From assembly GCA_017396055.1 (NCBI GenBank), contig JAFQND010000083.1:1-12334 (forward strand): a DNA stretch of 12,334 nt, given 5' to 3'. Of this stretch, positions 5,169 through 12,334 are shown piece after piece. Position 1 is the stretch's first letter, and each line of letters begins with the position of its first letter. Position numbers and translations under genes: made by a program. The notes under the pieces are model-generated. The model was not told the DNA's origin. It was given only the letters and a program-made list of their open reading frames with translations, and searched no databases. Source of the stretch: Oscillospiraceae bacterium. Lineage in GTDB: Bacteria; Bacillota; Clostridia; Oscillospirales; Ruminococcaceae.

Positions 5169-6302
5169 ATGAAACTGATCCATACATCCGACTGGCATTT
5201 CGGTATGCCGTTGGGCACAGACAGCTATGAAGAGAGCCAACGTTATTTTCTTGAACAGCTGTATGAGCTGATCCGCCGGGAAAATGTCGAAGCGGTGCTT
5301 TGTGCCGGAGATATCTATGACAGCAGCGTTACCAATGCGGATGCGGTCAATCTTTTCAATGAGACCGCGGAGAAGCTGTGTATGGATCTGAAGGTGAAAT
5401 TTATCCTGATCGCCGGCAACCATGACAGCGCCGCGCGGCTTGCTTCCTGCAGAGAACTGCTGAAGGCCTCCGGTATGTACGTGACAGGCCGGTTGTCACG
5501 CGATATTTCTCCTGTTCTGCTGGACGAGGGCAAAACAGCAGTTTATTGTCTGCCGTATTTTACCCGTGATGAGGCAGCTGCTCTTTTCCCTGAGAAAAAA
5601 GGCGATATCCGTTCTCAGGAAGATGCCGCGATGGTCATTTGTGATCATATTCGTGCGGCAATGGATCCTTCCCGGCGCAATATCGTGATGAGTCATGCTT
5701 TTATTGTTGACGCAGAGCTGTCCGACTCCGACAGATCTGCCAAAATTGGATATGCCGCCGCTGTTTCAAAAGATGTGTTTGAAGGCTTTGACTATGTTGC
5801 TCTTGGCCATATTCACAAACCGCAGCAGATCGCACCCCATATCAGATACAGCGGCAGCCCGCTGAAGTATTCGTTTGGTGCGGAAGAGTCCCATGAAAAA
5901 GGTGTCGTATTGATCGATACCGAGGCAATGGAACAGCGGTTTGTTGTTTTGCCGATGCTGCGCGACCGGCTGACAGTGACCGGGACCTATGACGAACTGA
6001 TCGCAAATGAAAATCTTCGGGATTGTTATCTGAGGCTGCATGTTACCGATCGTTATGCCGGTCTGGAATTACAGGCAGAGCTGCGGGAACGCTTTCCGTA
6101 TCTCATTGAACTGATTGGAAAAAGCGCTGCTGCCGGCGAGGAACTTTCGACCCTTTCGGTGGAAGAACTTGAAAAGCTGGATGATTCCGATATCATGATC
6201 CGGTTCTTTGAAGAGAATTACCAGACAACACCCACGGCGGAACAGATCGAACTGTTCCGTACAGCTCTGGAAGAAACACTGCAGGAGGTGGACCTCGGAT
6301 GA
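5169..6302 (+). CDS. sbcD: SbcD, nuclease subunit of the SbcCD (Mre11-Rad50-type) complex
   Basis: SbcD is the Mn-dependent nuclease partner of SbcC; together they cut hairpins, protein-blocked ends and other abnormal double-strand ends. The 377-residue protein carries all the Mre11-type phosphodiesterase motifs: SDWH (Asp8, His10), GDIYD (Asp48), GNHD (Asn84, His85), SHA (His176) and GHIH (His214, His216), in a catalytic domain of about 270 residues. It is followed by the capping/C-terminal region that contacts SbcC. Length matches the usual 380 to 400. The ATG has AAGGAGA upstream at good spacing. Its stop overlaps the sbcC start as ATGA (6299-6302), indicating translational coupling and roughly balanced synthesis of both subunits. 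Confidence 0.97.
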   Translation: MKLIHTSDWHFGMPLGTDSYEESQRYFLEQLYELIRRENVEAVLCAGDIYDSSVTNADAVNLFNETAEKLCMDLKVKFILIAGNHDSAARLASCRELLKASGMYVTGRLSRDISPVLLDEGKTAVYCLPYFTRDEAAALFPEKKGDIRSQEDAAMVICDHIRAAMDPSRRNIVMSHAFIVDAELSDSDRSAKIGYAAAVSKDVFEGFDYVALGHIHKPQQIAPHIRYSGSPLKYSFGAEESHEKGVVLIDTEAMEQRFVVLPMLRDRLTVTGTYDELIANENLRDCYLRLHVTDRYAGLELQAELRERFPYLIELIGKSAAAGEELSTLSVEELEKLDDSDIMIRFFEENYQTTPTAEQIELFRTALEETLQEVDLG

Positions 6303-8998
6303 AACCGATCTCGGTACGGTTTGGATGTTTCGGTCCGTATATGGATGAGCAGTTCGTCGATTTTACTCAGCTGGAGAAGAACGGTCTGTTTCTGATCTGC
6401 GGCGAGACCGGCTCCGGAAAAACAACGATCCTGGATGCCGTCTGCTGTGCCCTTTACGGCAGATCGAGCGGCGGCCTGCGTGGTGATCTCGCGGTGATGC
6501 GCTGTAAAAGTGCCGGTCAGACCGATGAGACATTTGTTGAGCTGATTTTTGAGAGCGGCGGGGAACAGTATCTGTTTTATCGCTCGATCAAACCCAAAAA
6601 GAAAAGAAAAGCCGTTGACGAGGAACCAAAAAAAACGGCTGTTCTCAGCGATTATAACTGTACCCATGAGGCGCAGATCCTTGTGGACGGTGTATTTCGT
6701 CCGATGGCTGATTTCAGGGATAAAGCCTCTTTCCTCAACGATAAAGCCAAAGAACTGATCGGATTGGATTACGATCAGTTCCGACAGGTTATTATTCTGC
6801 CCCAGGGACAGTTTGAGCGGCTGCTGATATCCGGCTCTGAAGAAAAAGAAAAGATCCTTGTGACTCTTTTTCATGCGCAGCGATGGCAGGAAGCTGCCAG
6901 AAAGCTCTGTGAGCAGGCACTGAAAAATGCCAATGACCTGAAGAATGAGCGGCTTCGTATAGAGGAAAAACTGCGGGAATACGGTTGCACTTCTCCGGAA
7001 GAGCTGGCAGAAAAGGCCCGTCTGGCGGGCGAAGAGATCGAAGCGCTGCGGCTTGAACTGAAACAGGCTGATTTTCGGCGTGAAGCATTGAAAAAACAGT
7101 ATACAGATGCCGCTGCTGCGGCAGAAGTCTTTTTACAGCTGGATGAACTCAAAAGAAGATACAGTGACCTGCTGGCAAAGAAAGATGCGGCCGAACAAGA
7201 GAGAAAGCGGCTGGAGCGGGCCGATCTTGCCGAAGGGATCACAGAAAGCTGGCGGGAATATGATCATGCAGGTAAGGCAAAGCTTCAGTGTGAGAATGAA
7301 ATAGCTGCAGCGGCGAAAAGAGTATCCTCTGCGCGAAAACAACAGGAAAGGGCGCTTCTGGCTCAGCAGGAGCATGAAAAGGGACGGGAGAGCTATGACG
7401 CGCAGCGCAGGGAGATCCCCGTTCTGGAAGATAAACGATCGGTATACCGTACCCTTTCGGAGAAGAAATCCGCTTCTGAAGAAGCGGAAAGAAAGCTGAA
7501 ACGGGCAGTTACAGAAAAAGAGCAGGCCGAGGCGGAGTTTCTTTCCGCTCATGCAGCGTGGGAAAAGGCCATCGTGCTTCAAAGAACAGCAGAACAGAAA
7601 TATCAGGCTGCACAGGATCTGTATCTGCGGGATATCGGCAGTGTTCTGGCGGCGCGTCTGGAAGAGGGAAAGGCTTGTCCTGTCTGCGGAAGTCTCGTTC
7701 ATCCCGCCCCTGCGAAAGCTGCCGATGACCATATCACCGATGCACAGCTGAAGATGTTCCGTGATGCCAAAAAGAAAGCCGATGATGCGGAAGAGAAGGC
7801 CGGGGATGTCCGACATAAAGCGGAATCGGCCAAAAACAGTGCAGCGGAAAACTGGGCTGCTCTTCATATCGCGGCTGATACAGCACTCTCGGTTTATAAA
7901 GCGGCGCAGGAGAACTGCATTCCGTCCATCGCCACCGAAGCAGAACTCGATAAAGAGATCAGCCGTCTGACAACAGCGGTGGAGGCTTTTGAGAAACAGG
8001 AGAGAGTTCTTGCGGATAACTTTACAGCCGCCGCGACGGAGCTTCAGGTAGCACGAAGCGAAGCCGAAAAGGCAGAACGGGCGCTGCGGGATGCGGAAGA
8101 GACTTATCTGGCACAGCGCCGCCGCTGGGAGGAAGACCGTCTGGCAGCGGGATTTGTCAGCGATGAAGAGTACCGGGCTGCCTGTATTGCGGTGAATGAA
8201 AAAAATGCCCGCCGTACAAAGCTGAACACTTACGATGCAGGTCTTAACAACGCAAAACAGGCACTGGACGAGAAACAGCAGGCTCTGGAGGGAAAAGTCC
8301 GTCCCGATACGGAGAAAATTGGCGAAGAGCTGAAATGCGCCGAAAAGATCCATCTGGAAATGACAGGCCGGCTCTCTCTTCAGAGTTCCCGGCAGGCGGA
8401 AATGGCGAAAGCGGCCGGCGCACTGGCCAACAGACTTGCTGAAAATGAAGCTGCGCGGGTCCGGGCAGATGAGTTCACCGTATTTGCAAAGCGCATCCGG
8501 GGTGATGGCGGCATAGGATTACAGCGGTATGTACTGGGCGTTATGCTGACCTCTATCACGGCTGCCGCGAACCGCCTTCTGCAGACCGTTTACGGAGGCA
8601 GATATCAGCTCTATCGGACAAATGAAGCAACGGGCGGCAGCCGTATCCGCGGTCTGGAGCTGGAGGTGTACGATGCCGCAAGCAGCGAGCGGCGAAGCGT
8701 GACCACCCTTTCCGGCGGCGAAAAATTCCTTGTGTCGCTCAGCCTTGCGATCGGTCTTTCTGCAGTGGTACAGGCACAGGGCAGGGGCGTGCGGCTGGGA
8801 GCGATGTTTATCGACGAAGGTTTCGGCTCTCTTGACAGCAACGCGGTCAATGATGCGTTGGAGATTCTTCAGAGCGTACGCCGGAGTGCCGGGCTGGTAG
8901 GTATCATCTCTCATGTGGATCGCCTCGCAGAAACAATTCCCTCGAAAATTGAGGTCATCAAACGGGATGGCGGCAGCAGCCTGAAAGTGATCAGCTGA
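6299..8998 (+). CDS. sbcC: SbcC, ATPase subunit of the SbcCD complex
   Basis: SbcC is an SMC/Rad50-like ATPase that clamps DNA and gates the SbcD nuclease. The 899-residue protein has the expected order: Walker A GETGSGKT (35-42), Q-loop LPQGQF (167-172), a long Ala/Glu/Lys/Arg-rich coiled coil (about 190-440), the zinc-hook CPVC (460-463) that joins two molecules, the returning coiled coil (about 480-740), ABC signature LSGGE (804-808), Walker B MFIDEGFGSLD (836-846) and H-loop ISH (870-872). It is shorter than the 1,048-residue E. coli protein, mostly through shorter coils. ATG is preceded by AGGAGGT (6283-6289) inside the end of sbcD. The LysR gene follows after 46 bases with no terminator, so it may be cotranscribed. 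Confidence 0.97.
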   Translation: MKPISVRFGCFGPYMDEQFVDFTQLEKNGLFLICGETGSGKTTILDAVCCALYGRSSGGLRGDLAVMRCKSAGQTDETFVELIFESGGEQYLFYRSIKPKKKRKAVDEEPKKTAVLSDYNCTHEAQILVDGVFRPMADFRDKASFLNDKAKELIGLDYDQFRQVIILPQGQFERLLISGSEEKEKILVTLFHAQRWQEAARKLCEQALKNANDLKNERLRIEEKLREYGCTSPEELAEKARLAGEEIEALRLELKQADFRREALKKQYTDAAAAAEVFLQLDELKRRYSDLLAKKDAAEQERKRLERADLAEGITESWREYDHAGKAKLQCENEIAAAAKRVSSARKQQERALLAQQEHEKGRESYDAQRREIPVLEDKRSVYRTLSEKKSASEEAERKLKRAVTEKEQAEAEFLSAHAAWEKAIVLQRTAEQKYQAAQDLYLRDIGSVLAARLEEGKACPVCGSLVHPAPAKAADDHITDAQLKMFRDAKKKADDAEEKAGDVRHKAESAKNSAAENWAALHIAADTALSVYKAAQENCIPSIATEAELDKEISRLTTAVEAFEKQERVLADNFTAAATELQVARSEAEKAERALRDAEETYLAQRRRWEEDRLAAGFVSDEEYRAACIAVNEKNARRTKLNTYDAGLNNAKQALDEKQQALEGKVRPDTEKIGEELKCAEKIHLEMTGRLSLQSSRQAEMAKAAGALANRLAENEAARVRADEFTVFAKRIRGDGGIGLQRYVLGVMLTSITAAANRLLQTVYGGRYQLYRTNEATGGSRIRGLELEVYDAASSERRSVTTLSGGEKFLVSLSLAIGLSAVVQAQGRGVRLGAMFIDEGFGSLDSNAVNDALEILQSVRRSAGLVGIISHVDRLAETIPSKIEVIKRDGGSSLKVIS

Positions 8999-9044
8999 CG
9001 GATTGTTGTGCAGCGTCTGATATTTTCCGGAAAGGAAGATCTTT

Positions 9045-9968
9045 GTGAATATACTTCATATGAAATATGCGGTCGAGGTCGCCAAGGCAGGCTCCATCAA
9101 CAAGGCGGCAGATATCCTGCTGGTCGCACAGCCGAATCTGAGCCGTTCCATCAAGAATCTGGAGGCTGATCTGGGCATAACGATCTTTGATCGTTCTGCC
9201 AAAGGAATGGTCCTGACGCCGGAAGGGGAGCGCTTTATCGGTTATGCGCGGAACATTCTCAGTCAGATCGATAAAGTAGAAGCAATGTATCGGGAAGGGG
9301 CTTCTGCTGTACAGAGATTCTCCATCTCCGGCCCCCGCGCCAGCTATATCTCAGATGCTTTTGCGCGTTTTTCCGCAACGATCGGCACAGATGCCGCAGA
9401 GATCTTTTACAAAGAGACCAATTCCATGCGGGTGATCAGCAATATTCTGACGCATGATTATCGGCTGGGGATTTTGAGATATGCTGAAATGTATGACAGG
9501 TATTTCAAGGATATGCTGACGGAGAAAGGCCTGGTCGGTGAGCTGATCACCGAATTCCGTTATGTGCTGCTGATGCGGTCGGACAGTTCACTGGCGTCGA
9601 AAGAAAATCTCTGTCAGGCTGATCTGAAAAATCACATTGAGATCGCCCACGCAGATCCTTTTGTACCCAATATGCCGGCTGCCGAAGTCAAGCGGACCGA
9701 ATTGCCAGACAATGTGGAACGGCGCATTTTTGTTTTTGAGCGTGCCAGCCAGTTTGATCTTTTGTCGGCAAATCCTGACACCTTTATGTGGGTGTCTCCG
9801 GCACCGCAGAAACTTCTGGATCGTTATGGGCTGATACAGCGGGAATGTGTCGACAATACAAAAGTCTACCGGGATGTATTGATCTCCAGAAAAGATTACC
9901 GGTTCACCGAACTGGACCGGCGATTTATCGTAGAATTGGAGCGTTCCAAGATGGAATGCTTCGCATAA
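9045..9968 (+). CDS. LysR-family transcriptional regulator
   Basis: This 307-residue protein has the LysR N-terminal winged helix-turn-helix: MKYAVEVAKAGSINKAAD, then VAQPNLSRSIKNLEADLGITIFDRS (about 6-51), and the TPEGERF motif (58-64), followed by a linker helix and an effector-binding domain (about 90-295) that I cannot assign to a ligand. The start is GTG 9045, with AAGGAAG (9032-9038) 6 bases upstream; the alternative ATG at 9060 would remove the first turn of helix 1. It follows sbcC closely on the same strand and precedes adhE, separated by a strong terminator. LysR regulators usually act on a neighbouring, often divergent, gene. No divergent target exists here, so adhE or its own operon are candidate targets only by position. 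Confidence 0.93.
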   Translation: MNILHMKYAVEVAKAGSINKAADILLVAQPNLSRSIKNLEADLGITIFDRSAKGMVLTPEGERFIGYARNILSQIDKVEAMYREGASAVQRFSISGPRASYISDAFARFSATIGTDAAEIFYKETNSMRVISNILTHDYRLGILRYAEMYDRYFKDMLTEKGLVGELITEFRYVLLMRSDSSLASKENLCQADLKNHIEIAHADPFVPNMPAAEVKRTELPDNVERRIFVFERASQFDLLSANPDTFMWVSPAPQKLLDRYGLIQRECVDNTKVYRDVLISRKDYRFTELDRRFIVELERSKMECFA

Positions 9969-9977
9969 GTTAAAATG

Positions 9978-10014
9978 AAACAGTCCTTTTTCACAAAAGA
10001 AAAGGACTGTTTTT
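9978..10014 (+). terminator. Intrinsic terminator after the LysR gene
   Basis: AAACAGTCCTTTT (9978-9990) pairs perfectly over 13 bp with AAAAGGACTGTTT (10000-10012), loop TCACAAAAG, with a T run at the 3' end. It begins 9 bases after the LysR stop and separates the sbcDC-lysR unit from adhE. Confidence 0.92.
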
Positions 10015-10021
10015 GTTATTA

Positions 10022-10065
10022 ATATAGACAATTTCGTTATATCGTAAAAAATATACCCATATACT
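10022..10065 (+). promoter_or_regulatory. AT-rich upstream adhE region with dyad and alternative -10
   Basis: ATATA (10022-10026) and TATAT (10038-10042) form an inverted repeat spaced by 11 bases, a geometry compatible with a LysR-type site. ATATAC occurs twice in direct orientation (10051-10056, 10059-10064). TATACT (10060-10065) is a good -10, but 17 bases upstream only TTATAT is found, so it would be a weak or activated promoter. Which signals are used cannot be decided from sequence. Confidence 0.3.
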
Positions 10066-10075
10066 TTTTTAATTA

Positions 10076-10104
10076 TTCCCAAAACAACATTTAATTGTTA
10101 AAAT
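10076..10104 (+). promoter_or_regulatory. Candidate adhE promoter overlapping the Rex-like site
   Basis: TTCCCA (10076-10081, 4 of 6 consensus) and TAAAAT (10099-10104, 5 of 6) are separated by 17 bases, with a predicted start near 10111. The -10 lies inside the Rex-like operator, the arrangement expected for repression by occlusion. Confidence 0.4.
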
Positions 10105-10112
10105 AATAACGA
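10095..10112. promoter_or_regulatory. Candidate Rex (redox-sensing repressor) operator
   Basis: TTGTTAAAATAATAACGA matches the Rex consensus TTGTTAANNNNTTAACAA with a perfect left half (7 of 7) and 5 of 7 in the right half. Rex senses the NADH/NAD+ ratio and commonly represses fermentative dehydrogenase genes, including adhE, in Gram-positive anaerobes. The site lies 72 bases upstream of the adhE ATG. No rex gene is in the window. Confidence 0.5.
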
Positions 10113-10183
10113 AGACGAGAGCTGTTCTTCTGCAATAAGTCATCCAACATTCAACCATAGATTGCTACAGGAGGAAAACCGCC

Positions 10184-12334
10184 ATGGAAAACAGGCAGTA
10201 TGAAATCGTTGACGGAGTCGAAAAGCTCGAAGAAGCGATCGCGCGCGTACGGGAAGCACAGAAACTCTTTGCGTCCTATACACAGAAGCAGGTCGATAAA
10301 ATCTTCCTCGCCGCCGCTACCGCTGCAAACAAAGCGCGTATCGAACTGGCAAAACTTGCCGTGGAAGAGACCGGCATGGGCGTTGTGGAAGATAAGGTTA
10401 TCAAGAATCACTACGCTTCTGAATATATCTACAACGCTTACCGCGATACCAAGACCTGTGGTGTGATTGAAGAAGACAAGGCTTTCGGCATTAAAAAAAT
10501 TGCGGAGCCTTTCGGTCTGATCGCTGCTGTTATTCCGACTACAAACCCCACTTCTACTGCTATTTTCAAGACTCTGCTGGCGCTGAAAACCAGAAACGGT
10601 ATTATCGTCAGCCCTCATCCCCGTGCAAAGAATTCCACGATCGCCGCGTCGAAAATCGTCCTGGAGGCTGCTGTAAGAGCGGGTGCTCCCGAGGGCATTA
10701 TCGGATGGATCGATGTTCCTTCGCTGGCTATGACCAATATGATCATGAAAGAAGCTGATCTGATCCTGGCTACCGGCGGTCCCGGTATGGTCAAGGCAGC
10801 CTATTCCAGCGGCAAACCTGCTCTTGGTGTAGGCGCGGGCAACACTCCCGCCATTATCGATGACAGCGCGGATATCCTGATGGCAGTCAGTTCGATCATC
10901 CACTCCAAGACTTTCGACAATGGTATGATCTGTGCTTCTGAGCAGTCCGTCATCGTCATGGAGAGCATTTATGATGCAGTCAAAGCAGAGTTTGCTGCCC
11001 GCGGCTGCTATTTCCTGAACGAAGAAGAGACTGAAAAAGTCAGAAAAACCATCCTGATCAACGGAGCTCTCAACGCTAAGATCGTCGGCCAGAAGGCTGC
11101 GGCTATTGCAGCGCTTGCCGGTGTTGAAGTCCCCGCCGGTACCAAGATTCTGATCGGTGAGGTAGAGAGTGTCGATCTGAGCGAAGAATTCGCCCACGAA
11201 AAGCTTTCTCCTGTTCTGGCAATGTACAAAGCCAAAGATATTCAGGATGCTTTTGCCAAAGCAGAACAGCTGATCGCCGACGGCGGTTATGGCCATACCT
11301 CTTCTATCTATCTGAATACTGTTACCGAACAGGCAAAACTCGCTGAATTTGCCGACCGGATGAAGACCTGCCGTATTCTGGTCAATACTCCTTCTTCTCA
11401 GGGCGGTATCGGTGATCTGTACAACTTCAAGCTTGCTCCTTCCCTGACACTGGGCTGCGGCTCCTGGGGCGGCAACAGCGTTTCCGAAAACGTTGGTGTC
11501 AAACATCTGCTGAACATCAAGACGGTTGCCGAGAGGAGAGAGAACATGCTTTGGTTCAGAGCACCTGAAAAGATCTATATCAAAAAGGGCTGCCTGCCTG
11601 TTGCCCTTGATGAGCTGAAAACTGTCCGCGGTTCCAAAAAGGTATTTATCGTCACGGATAATTTCCTTTACGAAAACGGTTATACCAAGCCTATTACCGA
11701 TAAGCTGGAAGAGCTGGGCATCCAGCATGCTACCTTCTTCGACGTCGAGCCCGACCCCACCCTGGCCTGTGCAAAAGCCGGTGCGGCACAGATGACCGCT
11801 TTCAAACCCGACTGCATCATTGCTCTCGGCGGCGGTTCTGCTATGGACGCAGCCAAGATCATGTGGGTACTTTACGAACATCCCGAAGCAGATTTCATGG
11901 ATATGGCCATGCGCTTTGTCGATATCCGCAAGAGAGTATACACCTTCCCCAAAATGGGAGAAAAGGCTTACTTTATCGCAGTTCCCACTTCTGCCGGTAC
12001 CGGTTCTGAAGTTACGCCGTTTGCTGTTATCACCGATGAACAGACCGGCATCAAATATCCTCTGGCTGATTATGAGCTGCTTCCCAACATGGCCATCGTT
12101 GACACCGACTTCCATATGACCGCCCCCAAGGGACTGACCGCTGCCTCCGGTATCGACGCGGTTACCCACGCCCTGGAAGCTATCGCCTCTGTGATGGCTA
12201 CCGATTACACCGACAGCCTTGCCATGCGCAGCCTGAAGATGGTCTTTGAGAATCTGCCCCGCGCTTATGAAAACGGTCTGAGTGATATCAGAGCACGCGA
12301 GAATATGGCCAATGCCGCCACCATGGCCGGTATG
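10184..12334 (+). CDS. adhE: Bifunctional acetaldehyde-CoA/alcohol dehydrogenase, 3' end outside the window
   Basis: AdhE reduces acetyl-CoA to acetaldehyde and then to ethanol, using two NADH, in the fermentative cytoplasm; family members assemble into spirosome filaments. The frame is open from ATG 10184 to the last base: 717 of about 870 residues. The N-terminal aldehyde dehydrogenase domain shows IPTTNPTSTAIFK, the GVGAGNTPAII cofactor loop and the catalytic cysteine in DNGMICASEQS (Cys250, equivalent to E. coli Cys246). The linker ENMLWFRAPEKIYIKKG leads into the iron-type alcohol dehydrogenase domain with GGGSAMDAAK (549-558), GTGSEVTPFAV and the first two iron ligands in GIDAVTHALE (Asp658, His662). 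The remaining two histidine ligands lie beyond the window. AGGAGG (10169-10174) sits 9 bases before the ATG. A Rex-like operator and an AT-rich promoter region precede it; its neighbours give no operon partner. Confidence 0.98.
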   Translation, partial: MENRQYEIVDGVEKLEEAIARVREAQKLFASYTQKQVDKIFLAAATAANKARIELAKLAVEETGMGVVEDKVIKNHYASEYIYNAYRDTKTCGVIEEDKAFGIKKIAEPFGLIAAVIPTTNPTSTAIFKTLLALKTRNGIIVSPHPRAKNSTIAASKIVLEAAVRAGAPEGIIGWIDVPSLAMTNMIMKEADLILATGGPGMVKAAYSSGKPALGVGAGNTPAIIDDSADILMAVSSIIHSKTFDNGMICASEQSVIVMESIYDAVKAEFAARGCYFLNEEETEKVRKTILINGALNAKIVGQKAAAIAALAGVEVPAGTKILIGEVESVDLSEEFAHEKLSPVLAMYKAKDIQDAFAKAEQLIADGGYGHTSSIYLNTVTEQAKLAEFADRMKTCRILVNTPSSQGGIGDLYNFKLAPSLTLGCGSWGGNSVSENVGVKHLLNIKTVAERRENMLWFRAPEKIYIKKGCLPVALDELKTVRGSKKVFIVTDNFLYENGYTKPITDKLEELGIQHATFFDVEPDPTLACAKAGAAQMTAFKPDCIIALGGGSAMDAAKIMWVLYEHPEADFMDMAMRFVDIRKRVYTFPKMGEKAYFIAVPTSAGTGSEVTPFAVITDEQTGIKYPLADYELLPNMAIVDTDFHMTAPKGLTAASGIDAVTHALEAIASVMATDYTDSLAMRSLKMVFENLPRAYENGLSDIRARENMANAATMAGM

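Noticed and set aside
7133..8353. 406-codon open frame on the minus strand
   Set aside because: It is antisense to the sbcC coiled-coil region, rich in Phe, Leu, Cys and Ser as expected from reading Glu/Lys/Ala-rich sequence backwards, and has no recognisable family.
10151..12169. 672-codon open frame on the minus strand
   Set aside because: It lies entirely opposite adhE, whose protein identity is unmistakable. The antisense translation has no recognisable domain; long antisense frames are common opposite highly biased codon usage.
1..12334. A novel multi-gene defence, mobile or biosynthetic system
   Set aside because: Every substantial gene belongs to a well-known family (UvrA, rubredoxin, GNAT, IlvE, SbcD, SbcC, LysR, AdhE). 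Codon use looks uniform and no integrase, transposase, toxin pair or unassigned gene cluster is present.

Overview
The window looks like ordinary chromosome from a strictly or largely anaerobic, low-to-mid-GC member of the Bacillota (Clostridia or Negativicutes; the sequence alone does not settle which). The reasons are a stand-alone short rubredoxin, a bifunctional AdhE aldehyde/alcohol dehydrogenase with a Rex-like operator, strong AGGAGG-type ribosome binding sites, clear TTGACA-17-TATAAT promoters, and Gram-positive-style hairpin plus T-run terminators. No phage, IS element, CRISPR array or recognisable defence island is present.

Layout. 1-2442 (+): the 3' seven-eighths of uvrA, cut by the window start. 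2468-2723: a self-contained rubredoxin gene with its own strong promoter and a bidirectional terminator shared with the converging gene. 2728-4406 (-): a RimJ/RimL-type GNAT acetyltransferase downstream of ilvE (branched-chain aminotransferase), with a hairpin between them. 4407-5168: a 762-base stretch without a protein gene. It holds the divergent ilvE and tRNA promoters, tRNA-Val(GAC), a hairpin, tRNA-Val(CAC), its terminator, and a second, partly decayed copy of the tRNA 3' end plus terminator. 5169-9968 (+): sbcD-sbcC (ATGA overlap), then a LysR-family regulator after 46 bases with no terminator between, then a strong terminator. 10184-12334 (+): adhE, cut by the window end after 717 codons, behind an AT-rich regulatory region.

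How the genes work together. UvrA (nucleotide excision repair) and SbcCD (Mre11/Rad50-type nuclease) are both genome-maintenance functions but lie in separate transcription units. IlvE makes the last step of valine, leucine and isoleucine and sits divergently beside two valine tRNAs; any functional link is only suggested by position. AdhE reoxidises NADH by reducing acetyl-CoA to ethanol, which fits the Rex-like site in its promoter region. The LysR gene immediately upstream of adhE could regulate it or itself; this is inference.

The most unusual part is 4794-5066. A 67-bp segment (end of tRNA-Val(CAC) plus its terminator) recurs 147 bp downstream with three differences. Two of them lie in the terminator stem and keep the pairing as G-U, and the third is in the loop. 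Between the copies lies a GC-rich, hairpin-forming segment that also carries a broken relic of the tRNA anticodon/variable region. I found no convincing new multi-gene system; the rest is well-known core biology.
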